Assembly (NCBI GenBank): GCA_030639665.1
Contig: DAOWCC010000066.1
Coordinates: 1-11,510, forward strand
Source: Elusimicrobiota bacterium
Lineage (GTDB): Bacteria; Elusimicrobiota; Elusimicrobia; Elusimicrobiales; UBA9959
Length of the DNA stretch: 11,510 nt
Direction: 5' to 3'
A program made the translations under genes and the position numbers. The notes beneath the pieces are model-generated. The model did not search any database, was not told where the DNA came from, and saw nothing but the letters and a program-made list of their open reading frames with translations. Numbering within the stretch: the stretch's first letter is position 1; every line of letters starts with the position of its first letter. This document shows, in pieces, positions 6,042 to 11,510 of this stretch.

Positions 6042-6796
6042 ATAACCGCGCCAAAAACTGCCTCATAGTTATACCGGCCAGATATCATTCCCAAAGATTT
6101 CCGGGCAAGGTTCTCAAAAAACTTAAAGGCAAACCCGTTATTCAATGGTGTTATGAAGCGGCGCTCAAATCCGGACTTGGAGATGTCATCATAGCTACCG
6201 AAGACAAAAAAGTCTTAAAATTCGCGAATTCAATAGGCGCCAAGGCAATACTTACAAGCAAGGCGCTTACATCGGGAACAGACAGAGTGTTCGCGGCGGC
6301 AAAAAAAACAAAATACGAATTTATAATAAACTTGCAGGGAGATGAGCCGTTTATGCGTGCGGCAACTCTGCGCAAAGCCTTTAAAAAACTTCTGGCTCAT
6401 CCCGATAGCGCTATATCCACCGCTTGCGCCAAGATAACGGATAAAAAAGAAATAAACAATCCCAATTGCGTAAAAATCGCCATGAATAATAAAGGGCGCG
6501 CCCTTTATTTCTCGCGCGCGCCTATTCCTTTTCACCACACTCTTTCAAAACTTTCAAAAACAGAACCTTACTATCAGCATTGCGGTTTTTATATTTATCG
6601 GAAAGACGCTCTTAAAACCTTTGTCAGTCTTCCGCAAAGCAATCTTGAAAAACTTGAACGGCTTGAACAATTGCGCGCGCTTGAAAACGGCATGAAAATA
6701 GTTGTGGCTAAAGTTAAAGCGCTTGGCCCCGCCATTGATGTCCCTTCGGACATTAAAAAGGCGGAAAAATATTTTAAACTAAACAAAGGAAAATAA
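6038..6796 (+). CDS. kdsB: 3-deoxy-manno-octulosonate cytidylyltransferase KdsB
   Basis: KdsB transfers CMP from CTP to Kdo, giving CMP-Kdo, the donor for the Kdo transferase of LPS core synthesis; it is cytoplasmic. The 252 residues show the CTP-binding N-terminus VIPARYHSQRFPGKVL (11-26), the SGTDRV segment, the metal/nucleotide motif LQGDEP (99-104), NNKGRALYFSRAPIPF, YQHCGFYIYRKDAL, LEKLERLEQLRALENG and the terminal AIDVPSD. All are at the places expected for KdsB, and length is normal. The ATG lies in a 4-bp ATGA overlap with rfaE1, implying coupling. pyrG follows after 1 bp and supplies the CTP that KdsB consumes. The codons for NNKGRALYF contain a 22-bp perfect palindrome (6488-6509). 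Confidence 0.96.
   Translation: MNNRAKNCLIVIPARYHSQRFPGKVLKKLKGKPVIQWCYEAALKSGLGDVIIATEDKKVLKFANSIGAKAILTSKALTSGTDRVFAAAKKTKYEFIINLQGDEPFMRAATLRKAFKKLLAHPDSAISTACAKITDKKEINNPNCVKIAMNNKGRALYFSRAPIPFHHTLSKLSKTEPYYQHCGFYIYRKDALKTFVSLPQSNLEKLERLEQLRALENGMKIVVAKVKALGPAIDVPSDIKKAEKYFKLNKGK
6488..6509 (+). repeat. 22-bp perfect palindrome inside kdsB
   Basis: The 11-bp arms meet at 6498/6499 around the core GGGCGCGCCC, flanked by AATAAA and TTTATT. It encodes the conserved NKGRALY stretch, so amino-acid constraint may explain part of it. In RNA it could fold only with a loop opened from the centre. Confidence 0.6.
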
Positions 6797-6797
6797 T

Positions 6798-8420
6798 ATG
6801 TCAAAATTTATTTTTGTGACGGGCGGAGTGGTAAGTTCTCTGGGAAAAGGAATAACGGCGGCCTCTGTAGGCCGGCTCTTAAAATCACATGGTTTATCGG
6901 TTACCATAGTTAAATGCGATCCTTATATAAATGTGGACGCGGGAACAATGGCGCCCCTTCAGCACGGCGAAGTCTTTGTAACGGATGACGGAGCTGAAAC
7001 AGATTTGGACTTGGGCTATTATGAAAGATTTCTTGATATAACCGTAGGCCGCGACAATATCATAACCGCGGGCAAGGTTTACCAGTCGGTAATTTCAAAA
7101 GAAAGAGAAGGGAAATATCTCGGCCAAACGGTTCAAGTTATTCCGCATATCACCAATGAAATAAAAGAAAGATTTTTCAAAGCTTCAAAAGGCTATGATA
7201 TAACCATTATCGAAATAGGCGGAACGGTCGGCGATATAGAAAGCCTTCCTTTTTTGGAAGCGGCAAGGCAAATGCGGCCGGATAGAAATCACAATGACAC
7301 TATTTATATCCATGTAACATTAATTCCATATCTCAGTTCAAGTGATGAATTAAAAACAAAGCCCACACAGCACTCGGTAAACAAGCTTAGAGAAATCGGC
7401 ATCGACCCCGATATCATTGTTTGCAGAACGGAAAAATCGCTTTCAAGAGAAATTAAAAATAAAATAGCTTTATTTTGCAGTGTTCCTCAGGAAGCCGTAA
7501 TTGAAGCTCCGAACGCACCCTCAATATACCATGTCCCTGATATATTAAAAAAACAGGGCATCAATGAACAGATAATGATGCTTTTAAGACTTAGAAGCAA
7601 AAAATGGGATTATGAAGAATGGTCTTCCTATGTGAGCAAGCTTACCGAATCGGCAAATCGGCCTTCGGTAAAAATCGCCATTGCGGGAAAATACACCCAA
7701 TTAAAAGACTCCTACAAGTCATTGGTGGAAGCACTGGAACAGGCGGGAATAGCGAATGAAATCAATATTGATTTTAGTTTCCTGGATGTTCAGCATAAAA
7801 ATTTTCAAACGGATATAAAAAAAGTTGACGGCATCGTGGTGCCCGGCGGTTTTGGCGATAGGGGCATTGAGGGAAAAATAGACACCGTGAAATTCGCCAG
7901 AGAAAACAATATTCCATTTTTGGGGATTTGTCTCGGCATGCAATGCGCGGTTATAGAATTTGCCAGGAATGTTCTTAATTTAAAAAAAGCTCATTCAACG
8001 GAATTTAATAAAAAGACGCCTCATAAAGTCGTGGATATTATGGAAGCGCAAAAAACAGTAAAAGAAAAGGGCGGCACCATGCGATTGGGAGCCTATTCTT
8101 GTGCCTTGAAACCTAGTAGTTTAGCCAAAAAAATATATGGCAAAAGCGCGATAAAAGAAAGACATCGCCACAGATATGAATTTAACCCAAAATACATGAC
8201 CGCCTGCGCTAAGAAAGGACTTATTACGAGCGGGATACATAAAAAAATGAATTTACCCGAGATGGTGGAATTAAAAAACCATCCGTGGTTTTTAGCTGTT
8301 CAATTTCATCCTGAATTCAAATCACGGCCATTATCCTCTCATCCGCTATTTGACAGCTTTATAAGAGCTTCTATAAAGCAATCTAAAACCTCCGGCAAAA
8401 GGAAAGAATTTAAAATATGA
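6798..8420 (+). CDS. pyrG: CTP synthase PyrG
   Basis: PyrG makes CTP from UTP, ATP and glutamine in the cytoplasm. The N-terminal synthase domain (about 1-270) begins FIFVTGGVVSSLGKGITAAS with the P-loop Lys17. It includes KCDPYINVDAG, QHGEVFVTDDGAETDLDLG and IGGTVGDIES. The C-terminal class I glutamine amidotransferase domain (about 290-530) has VPGGFGDRG, GICLGMQ with the nucleophile Cys378, and QFHPEF with His504 and Glu506 completing the triad. The full length of 540 residues is normal and no catalytic residue is missing. AAAGGA at 6785-6790, 7 nt from the ATG, supports the start. It sits between kdsB, which uses CTP, and kdsA, which it overlaps by 4 bp, so CTP supply and Kdo activation appear co-expressed. 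pyrG next to kds genes is known in other bacteria. Confidence 0.98.
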   Translation: MSKFIFVTGGVVSSLGKGITAASVGRLLKSHGLSVTIVKCDPYINVDAGTMAPLQHGEVFVTDDGAETDLDLGYYERFLDITVGRDNIITAGKVYQSVISKEREGKYLGQTVQVIPHITNEIKERFFKASKGYDITIIEIGGTVGDIESLPFLEAARQMRPDRNHNDTIYIHVTLIPYLSSSDELKTKPTQHSVNKLREIGIDPDIIVCRTEKSLSREIKNKIALFCSVPQEAVIEAPNAPSIYHVPDILKKQGINEQIMMLLRLRSKKWDYEEWSSYVSKLTESANRPSVKIAIAGKYTQLKDSYKSLVEALEQAGIANEINIDFSFLDVQHKNFQTDIKKVDGIVVPGGFGDRGIEGKIDTVKFARENNIPFLGICLGMQCAVIEFARNVLNLKKAHSTEFNKKTPHKVVDIMEAQKTVKEKGGTMRLGAYSCALKPSSLAKKIYGKSAIKERHRHRYEFNPKYMTACAKKGLITSGIHKKMNLPEMVELKNHPWFLAVQFHPEFKSRPLSSHPLFDSFIRASIKQSKTSGKRKEFKI

Positions 8421-9259
8421 CCGCTAAAAAAATCAAAATAAACAATACTGTAATCTCCAATGATAAAAAACTTGTTTATATAAGCGGCCCTTGTATCATA
8501 GAATCTGAAGCCGGCTATAAAAAAACGGCAATCACTTTAAAAAAAACATTCGCGAAATTAAAAACCAAATTCATCCTTAAAGCTTCTTTTGATAAAGCGA
8601 ACAGAACATCGCATAAAGCTTTCCGAGGAATAGGCTTTGAAAAAAGCGTAAAATTTTTATCGGAATTAAAAAGAGAGCTTAAAATAAATTTACTGATTGA
8701 TGTTCATGAACCATGGCAGGCTGAGCGGATAAAGGATATTGCCGATATCATCCAAATTCCAGCTTTCCTGTGCAGACAAACCGATCTTCTTTATGCCTGC
8801 GCCGATACCGGAAAAACAATCAATGTAAAAAAAGGACAATTTCTCGCGCCATGGGACATGATAAACGCAGTAAAGAAAATAGAATCTCGGGGTAATAAAT
8901 CAATAATGCTGACTGAAAGAGGCTCTTCTTTCGGTTACGGAAATTTAGTGGTGGATATGCGCTCAATAGAAATCATGAAAGAAACGGGCTATCCTGTCAT
9001 TTTTGATTGCACGCATTCCATACAGAGACCGGGAGCGCTTGGAACCGCCACAGGAGGAGATATTCAATTTTCACTTCCTTTGGCAAAAGCGGCGACAATT
9101 TTAAAAATAGCCGGTATATTCATGGAAACTCATCCAAACCCCGCCAAAGCTCTTTCTGACGGCCCCAATTCAATGAGGCTTAGCGATGTCAGCAAAACGG
9201 TTAATATGCTAAACTATGTAGACCAAGCAGCTAGGACGGCGGCTAAATTTAGAATTTAG
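8417..9259 (+). CDS. kdsA: Kdo-8-phosphate synthase KdsA, metal-dependent type
   Basis: KdsA condenses arabinose-5-phosphate with phosphoenolpyruvate to Kdo-8-phosphate in the cytoplasm. The 280-residue TIM-barrel shows YISGPCIIES (21-30), KASFDKANRTS, a long region with IDVHEPWQ, IPAFLCRQTDLL, NVKKGQFLAPWDM, TERGSSFGYGNLVVDMR, FDCTHSIQRPG and METHPNPAKALSDGPN. Metal ligands of the metallo-class are all present: Cys26, His200, Glu237 and Asp248. Their spacing (174, 37 and 11 residues) equals that of the Aquifex aeolicus enzyme (Cys11, His185, Glu222, Asp233). The non-metal E. coli type has Asn at the Cys position. The start lies in an ATGA overlap with pyrG. Related DAHP synthases lack the KANRTS stretch, so the call is secure. 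Confidence 0.96.
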   Translation: MTAKKIKINNTVISNDKKLVYISGPCIIESEAGYKKTAITLKKTFAKLKTKFILKASFDKANRTSHKAFRGIGFEKSVKFLSELKRELKINLLIDVHEPWQAERIKDIADIIQIPAFLCRQTDLLYACADTGKTINVKKGQFLAPWDMINAVKKIESRGNKSIMLTERGSSFGYGNLVVDMRSIEIMKETGYPVIFDCTHSIQRPGALGTATGGDIQFSLPLAKAATILKIAGIFMETHPNPAKALSDGPNSMRLSDVSKTVNMLNYVDQAARTAAKFRI

Positions 9260-9268
9260 GTATAAAAT

Positions 9269-9532
9269 ATGAAATGTCCCAATTGCGGATACGAAAACAG
9301 AGCCGCTTTAAAATTATGTAAAAAATGCTCGCGCGATTTAACCGTTGCCCCTGTATGGTTCCCCAACTGGAAATGGCATTTAAAAACTCTTTCATGGATA
9401 TATCTGACCCTTATAGCTGTTTTCTTTATCGCGAGTTTTCTTCTTCGCAAGCTTCCCCCTCCTTATGATATAAGAGAAATACCGCCTCAGATGACTCCGT
9501 GGTTATATCCCCATAAAATTCCGGCGCCATGA
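9269..9532 (+). CDS. Small zinc-ribbon membrane protein of unknown function
   Basis: An 87-residue protein. The N-terminus MKCPNCGYENRAALKLCKKC places Cys at 3, 6, 17 and 20, a CxxC-x10-CxxC zinc ribbon. After an aromatic linker (VWFPNWKWHLK, about 28-38) comes one membrane segment (about 41-58). A proline-rich tail follows (PPPYDIREIPPQ, about 63-74). With the positive-inside rule the ribbon is probably cytoplasmic and the tail periplasmic. The stop overlaps the kdsD start (ATGA), and the gene begins 9 bp after kdsA, so it is embedded in the Kdo operon. I do not recognise a specific family beyond the zinc-ribbon fold. It could be an assembly or regulatory factor, but there is no direct evidence. 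Confidence 0.8.
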   Translation: MKCPNCGYENRAALKLCKKCSRDLTVAPVWFPNWKWHLKTLSWIYLTLIAVFFIASFLLRKLPPPYDIREIPPQMTPWLYPHKIPAP

Positions 9533-10524
9533 CAAAAACTAAAAATCTTTTAAATAAAAAAAAATTAATCGCGAATGCCAGAAAAATAATGATTGAAGAA
9601 GCGGGCGCGGTGATAAAAACGGCTAAAGGCTTGGGCCCGTCTTTTATCAAAGCCATCACTCTCTTTTCTAAAATTAAAGGCAAAATAATTGTCATAGGCA
9701 TAGGTAAATCAGGAATCATATCCCGCAAAATAGCGGCAACTCTTTCATCCACCGGTTCGCCAAGCGTTTATCTTCATCCGGTTGAATGCCTTCACGGCGA
9801 TATGGGAATAGTCGGTAAAGACGATGCCGTTCTCATGCTTTCCTATTCGGGCGAAACGGAAGAAACAAATAAGCTTTTGCCGTTTTTAAAATCAAAAGGC
9901 CTTGTCATTGTAGCGATAACAAAAGGATTAAAGTCAAAACTTGCTAAGCGCTCGGATATAACTATTGCTCTGAATATTAATAAAGAAGCATGTCCGTTTA
10001 ATGTTGTCCCCACATCCTCAACGGCCGGCATGCTGGCTCTGGGTGACGCTATAGCCATAACTCTGATGCAGCTTAAAGGTTTTAACAGTTCGCACTTTGC
10101 CAGACTTCATCCCGGCGGGCAACTTGGAAAACTTTTGAATATTGAAATAAAAGACTTAATGCACAAAGGAAAAAACAATCCTGTAATAAACGAAAACCAA
10201 ACAATAAAAAAAGCTTTGGCCATAATGACACAAACACAAGCGGGAGCGGTATCAATCGTAAATTCAAAAGGAAAACTTACGGGCTTCTTTACCGATGGAG
10301 ACCTTAGACGGCTGCTTCAAAAAAACAAACCGGACCTTAATCTAAAGATTAAAGCCGTGATGACAAAAAAACCCACAACGGTATTTCCCGATACAAAAGC
10401 CATAGATGTCGCGCAAATAATCACAGCGAAAAAAATTGATAATATGCCGGTCATTGATCGTACGACGCTAAAACCCATCGGCATCATAGACGAAAGAGAT
10501 CTTCTTAATGAAGGGCTTCTCTAA
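9529..10524 (+). CDS. kdsD: D-arabinose-5-phosphate isomerase KdsD (KpsF/GutQ family)
   Basis: Interconverts ribulose-5-phosphate and arabinose-5-phosphate, the first step of Kdo synthesis, in the cytoplasm. The 331 residues have the standard layout: a helical N-terminus, a SIS domain (about 40-185) and two CBS domains (about 205-265 and 270-331). The SIS domain contains VIGIGKSGIISRKIAATLSS with Lys60, LHPVECLHGDMG (82-93), SYSGETEET and ARLHPGGQLG with His194. These match E. coli KdsD Lys59 and His193, both catalytic. CBS1 carries GAVSIV...TGFFTDGDLRR and CBS2 carries DNMPVID...IGIIDERDLL. The gene overlaps the zinc-ribbon gene by 4 bp and has no clear ribosome site of its own, so translation is probably coupled. 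Its stop lies within the 5' arm of a strong hairpin. Confidence 0.95.
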   Translation: MTKTKNLLNKKKLIANARKIMIEEAGAVIKTAKGLGPSFIKAITLFSKIKGKIIVIGIGKSGIISRKIAATLSSTGSPSVYLHPVECLHGDMGIVGKDDAVLMLSYSGETEETNKLLPFLKSKGLVIVAITKGLKSKLAKRSDITIALNINKEACPFNVVPTSSTAGMLALGDAIAITLMQLKGFNSSHFARLHPGGQLGKLLNIEIKDLMHKGKNNPVINENQTIKKALAIMTQTQAGAVSIVNSKGKLTGFFTDGDLRRLLQKNKPDLNLKIKAVMTKKPTTVFPDTKAIDVAQIITAKKIDNMPVIDRTTLKPIGIIDERDLLNEGLL

Positions 10525-10551
10525 GAGAAGGGTTTCCCCCTTCTCTTAGAG
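10519..10551 (+). terminator. Strong hairpin at the end of kdsD, lacking a U-tract
   Basis: Arms 10519-10532 and 10538-10551 are perfectly complementary over 14 bp (CTCTAAGAGAAGGG and its reverse complement) with a 5-nt loop TTTCC. The kdsD stop codon (10522-10524) lies inside the 5' arm. The sequence after the stem is GCAAC rather than a T-run, so it may be an atypical terminator or an RNA 3'-end stabiliser rather than a classic Rho-independent terminator. Confidence 0.6.
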
Positions 10552-10577
10552 GCAACAGGTTTCAGGTAGCAGGCAAC
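10550..10577 (+). repeat. Degenerate heptamer tandem array, ARGYHDC family, 4 units
   Basis: Four consecutive 7-bp units at 10550, 10557, 10564 and 10571 fit ARGYHDC; the first and last are both AGGCAAC. The first unit overlaps the last two bases of the kdsD hairpin. The family is the same as at 237-271, including an identical AGGTTTC unit. Confidence 0.7.
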
Positions 10578-10625
10578 ATAAGCACGGAAGCAAATACAAG
10601 AACTAAACTTAAAAGAAACTCTTTA

Positions 10626-10660
10626 ATAATTCTAAGTTCTGAATTCTAAAATCTATACTC
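10626..10660 (+). repeat. Degenerate heptamer tandem array, 5 units, AT-rich type
   Basis: Five consecutive 7-bp units start at 10626, 10633, 10640, 10647 and 10654. All end in TC and four begin TR or TA; examples are TAAGTTC and TGAATTC. They resemble the units at 3566-3607. The array lies 18 nt upstream of the lptC start. The stretch between the two arrays of this spacer (10578-10625) is A-rich with no clear structure. Confidence 0.6.
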
Positions 10661-10678
10661 TGGTGTTTTAAAATTTCA

Positions 10679-11191
10679 ATGAATAAATATTTACTTTTTT
10701 TTATATGCCTGACATTTTTAATAGTCTCTTGTTCCAAAACCAAGGATTCCGCTCCGTCGACGGAAGCTGAAAGTTTGATTTCCGGAATTAAAATCGCCGA
10801 GAGCGAATCAAATCAATATCAATGGGACTTAAATTCAAAAAAAGCCGGATTAAACGAGAAAAAAGGAACCATGACCTTTGTAAACCCTGATTTAAAATTT
10901 TATAAAGAAAATAAAGTCGCGTCCATTATTACGGCGGATAAAGGCGAACTAAACCTAAACACACGGGACACTGTTCTTACGAATAATGTAATTGTTAATT
11001 CAAAAAACGAAGATTCCGTGTTGAAAACAAAAAAACTTTTATTTTCCGCGGCAAAAAAGAAAATCTGGACGGAAGAAAAGGTAACCGTTTATAGGCAAAA
11101 CACCATAGTCACGGGCGTGGGTCTAACCGCTAATCCCGATTTATCCGAGATTGAAATTAGAAATCAAGAAACGCAACTAAAGACAAAATGA
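10679..11191 (+). CDS. lptC: LPS export protein LptC, predicted lipoprotein form
   Basis: LptC is the inner-membrane-anchored periplasmic protein that receives LPS from the LptBFG transporter and passes it to LptA. The 170 residues begin with a hydrophobic segment ending in a lipobox, FLIVSC, with Cys18 as the predicted lipidated residue. So the anchor may be lipid rather than the transmembrane helix of E. coli LptC. The mature part is a repeating beta pattern: SESNQYQWDLNSKKAGLNE, a 'GTMTFVNPDLKFY' strand, then ITADKGELNLNTRDTVLTNN and KTKKLLFSAAKKKIWTEEKV. This 'W.L.s..A....' / 'a..g......' / 'l.gnV' rhythm is the OstA/LptC jellyroll. Identification is supported by the LptA-like gene that overlaps its stop (ATGA). 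No clear ribosome site precedes the ATG. Confidence 0.85.
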   Translation: MNKYLLFFICLTFLIVSCSKTKDSAPSTEAESLISGIKIAESESNQYQWDLNSKKAGLNEKKGTMTFVNPDLKFYKENKVASIITADKGELNLNTRDTVLTNNVIVNSKNEDSVLKTKKLLFSAAKKKIWTEEKVTVYRQNTIVTGVGLTANPDLSEIEIRNQETQLKTK

Positions 11192-11510
11192 ACAAAATTA
11201 TCACCCTATCACTCCTCCTATTTGCTTTACCCTCTTTTTCCAATGCCGCGGATAAAGATGAATTTCTTATGGGCTCTATTGTTAAAAGCAAATCATGGAA
11301 AATAGACAGAAAAAACAATAAAGAAATATTTAAGGGAGATGTCTCCTTTAAAAATCAATATTACAATTTAAAATCGGATTATGCCGAATATAATCACAAA
11401 ACAAAATTTTGGGATTTAAAAGGCAATGTCTATTGCCAAAGAGTTTTCCCAAATGAAACAAGCATAGAGCTTATTTGCGAAAGAGGCGTATTTTTTGAAG
11501 AATTTGAAAA
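11188..11510 (+). CDS. lptA: LptA/OstA-type periplasmic LPS transport protein (3' truncated by window end)
   Basis: An open frame of 107 complete codons runs to the window end, so the C-terminus is missing. The N-terminus MNKIITLSLLLFALPSFSNA is a signal peptide with probable cleavage before ADKDE. The mature start has the OstA/LptA beta-jellyroll pattern: KSKSWKIDRKNNKEIFKGDV, then NLKSDYAEYNHKTKFWDLKG and NVYCQR, where 'f.GdV......l.sd.a.y.......w.l.GnV' is typical. LptA bridges LptC and LptD and carries LPS across the periplasm. The start overlaps lptC by 4 bp, matching the lptC-lptA order seen widely. A few LptD proteins also begin with an OstA domain, so the full length would be needed to exclude an LptD-like protein. 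Confidence 0.8.
   Translation, partial: MNKIITLSLLLFALPSFSNAADKDEFLMGSIVKSKSWKIDRKNNKEIFKGDVSFKNQYYNLKSDYAEYNHKTKFWDLKGNVYCQRVFPNETSIELICERGVFFEEFE

Noticed and set aside
9426..9752. 108-codon minus-strand frame
   Set aside because: Antisense to the zinc-ribbon and kdsD genes with no supporting motif.
10654..10659. TATACT as the lptC promoter
   Set aside because: The candidate -35 is poor and the hexamer is part of a heptamer unit, so I only mention it in connection with the repeats.

Overview
All genes lie on the + strand in AT-rich DNA. The window is a long lipopolysaccharide (LPS) biosynthesis and export cluster, so it comes from a Gram-negative (diderm) bacterium. It carries lipid A kinase (LpxK), three of the four Kdo-supply enzymes, heptose-precursor enzymes and the first Lpt export genes. 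The gene order, small domain proteins, AT-rich DNA and repeat-filled spacers suggest an uncultured lineage such as Elusimicrobiota or Omnitrophota. That placement is inference, because no rRNA or tRNA gene is visible.

Layout. Positions 2-211 hold the end of a polysaccharide deacetylase-like gene, closed by a hairpin terminator. Positions 331-3494 hold a first gene group: two small mutually similar proteins (the first like a fragment of DUF4254), a family 9 glycosyltransferase, lpxK and a GmhB-type heptose bisphosphate phosphatase. After a 125-bp spacer, 3620-10524 holds a second group: an ICMT/PEMT-type membrane methyltransferase, a secreted DUF3108 protein, the heptose-7-phosphate kinase (rfaE1/hldA type), kdsB, pyrG, a metal-dependent-type kdsA, a small zinc-ribbon membrane protein and kdsD. 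A 14-bp perfect hairpin ends that group. After a repeat-containing spacer come lptC and the beginning of an lptA/OstA-type gene, cut by the window end.

How the genes work together. KdsD makes arabinose-5-phosphate, KdsA condenses it with phosphoenolpyruvate to Kdo-8-phosphate, and KdsB activates Kdo with CTP. PyrG, placed between kdsB and kdsA, makes that CTP. The phosphatase KdsC is not in the window. RfaE1 and GmhB act in the ADP-heptose branch, for which GmhA, the RfaE2 adenylyltransferase and HldD are missing here. LpxK phosphorylates the lipid A precursor at the 4' position, the GT9 enzyme probably adds core sugar, and LptC/LptA carry LPS across the periplasm. Five gene junctions have 4-bp ATGA overlaps and one has a TAATG overlap, so the groups are probably translationally coupled operons.

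The least expected feature is in the non-coding DNA. Several spacers are built from degenerate 7-bp tandem units. Two arrays of one family (ARGYHDC) begin directly at the 3' foot of a hairpin at the end of a transcription unit. I saw no mobile element, CRISPR array, prophage or defence system.
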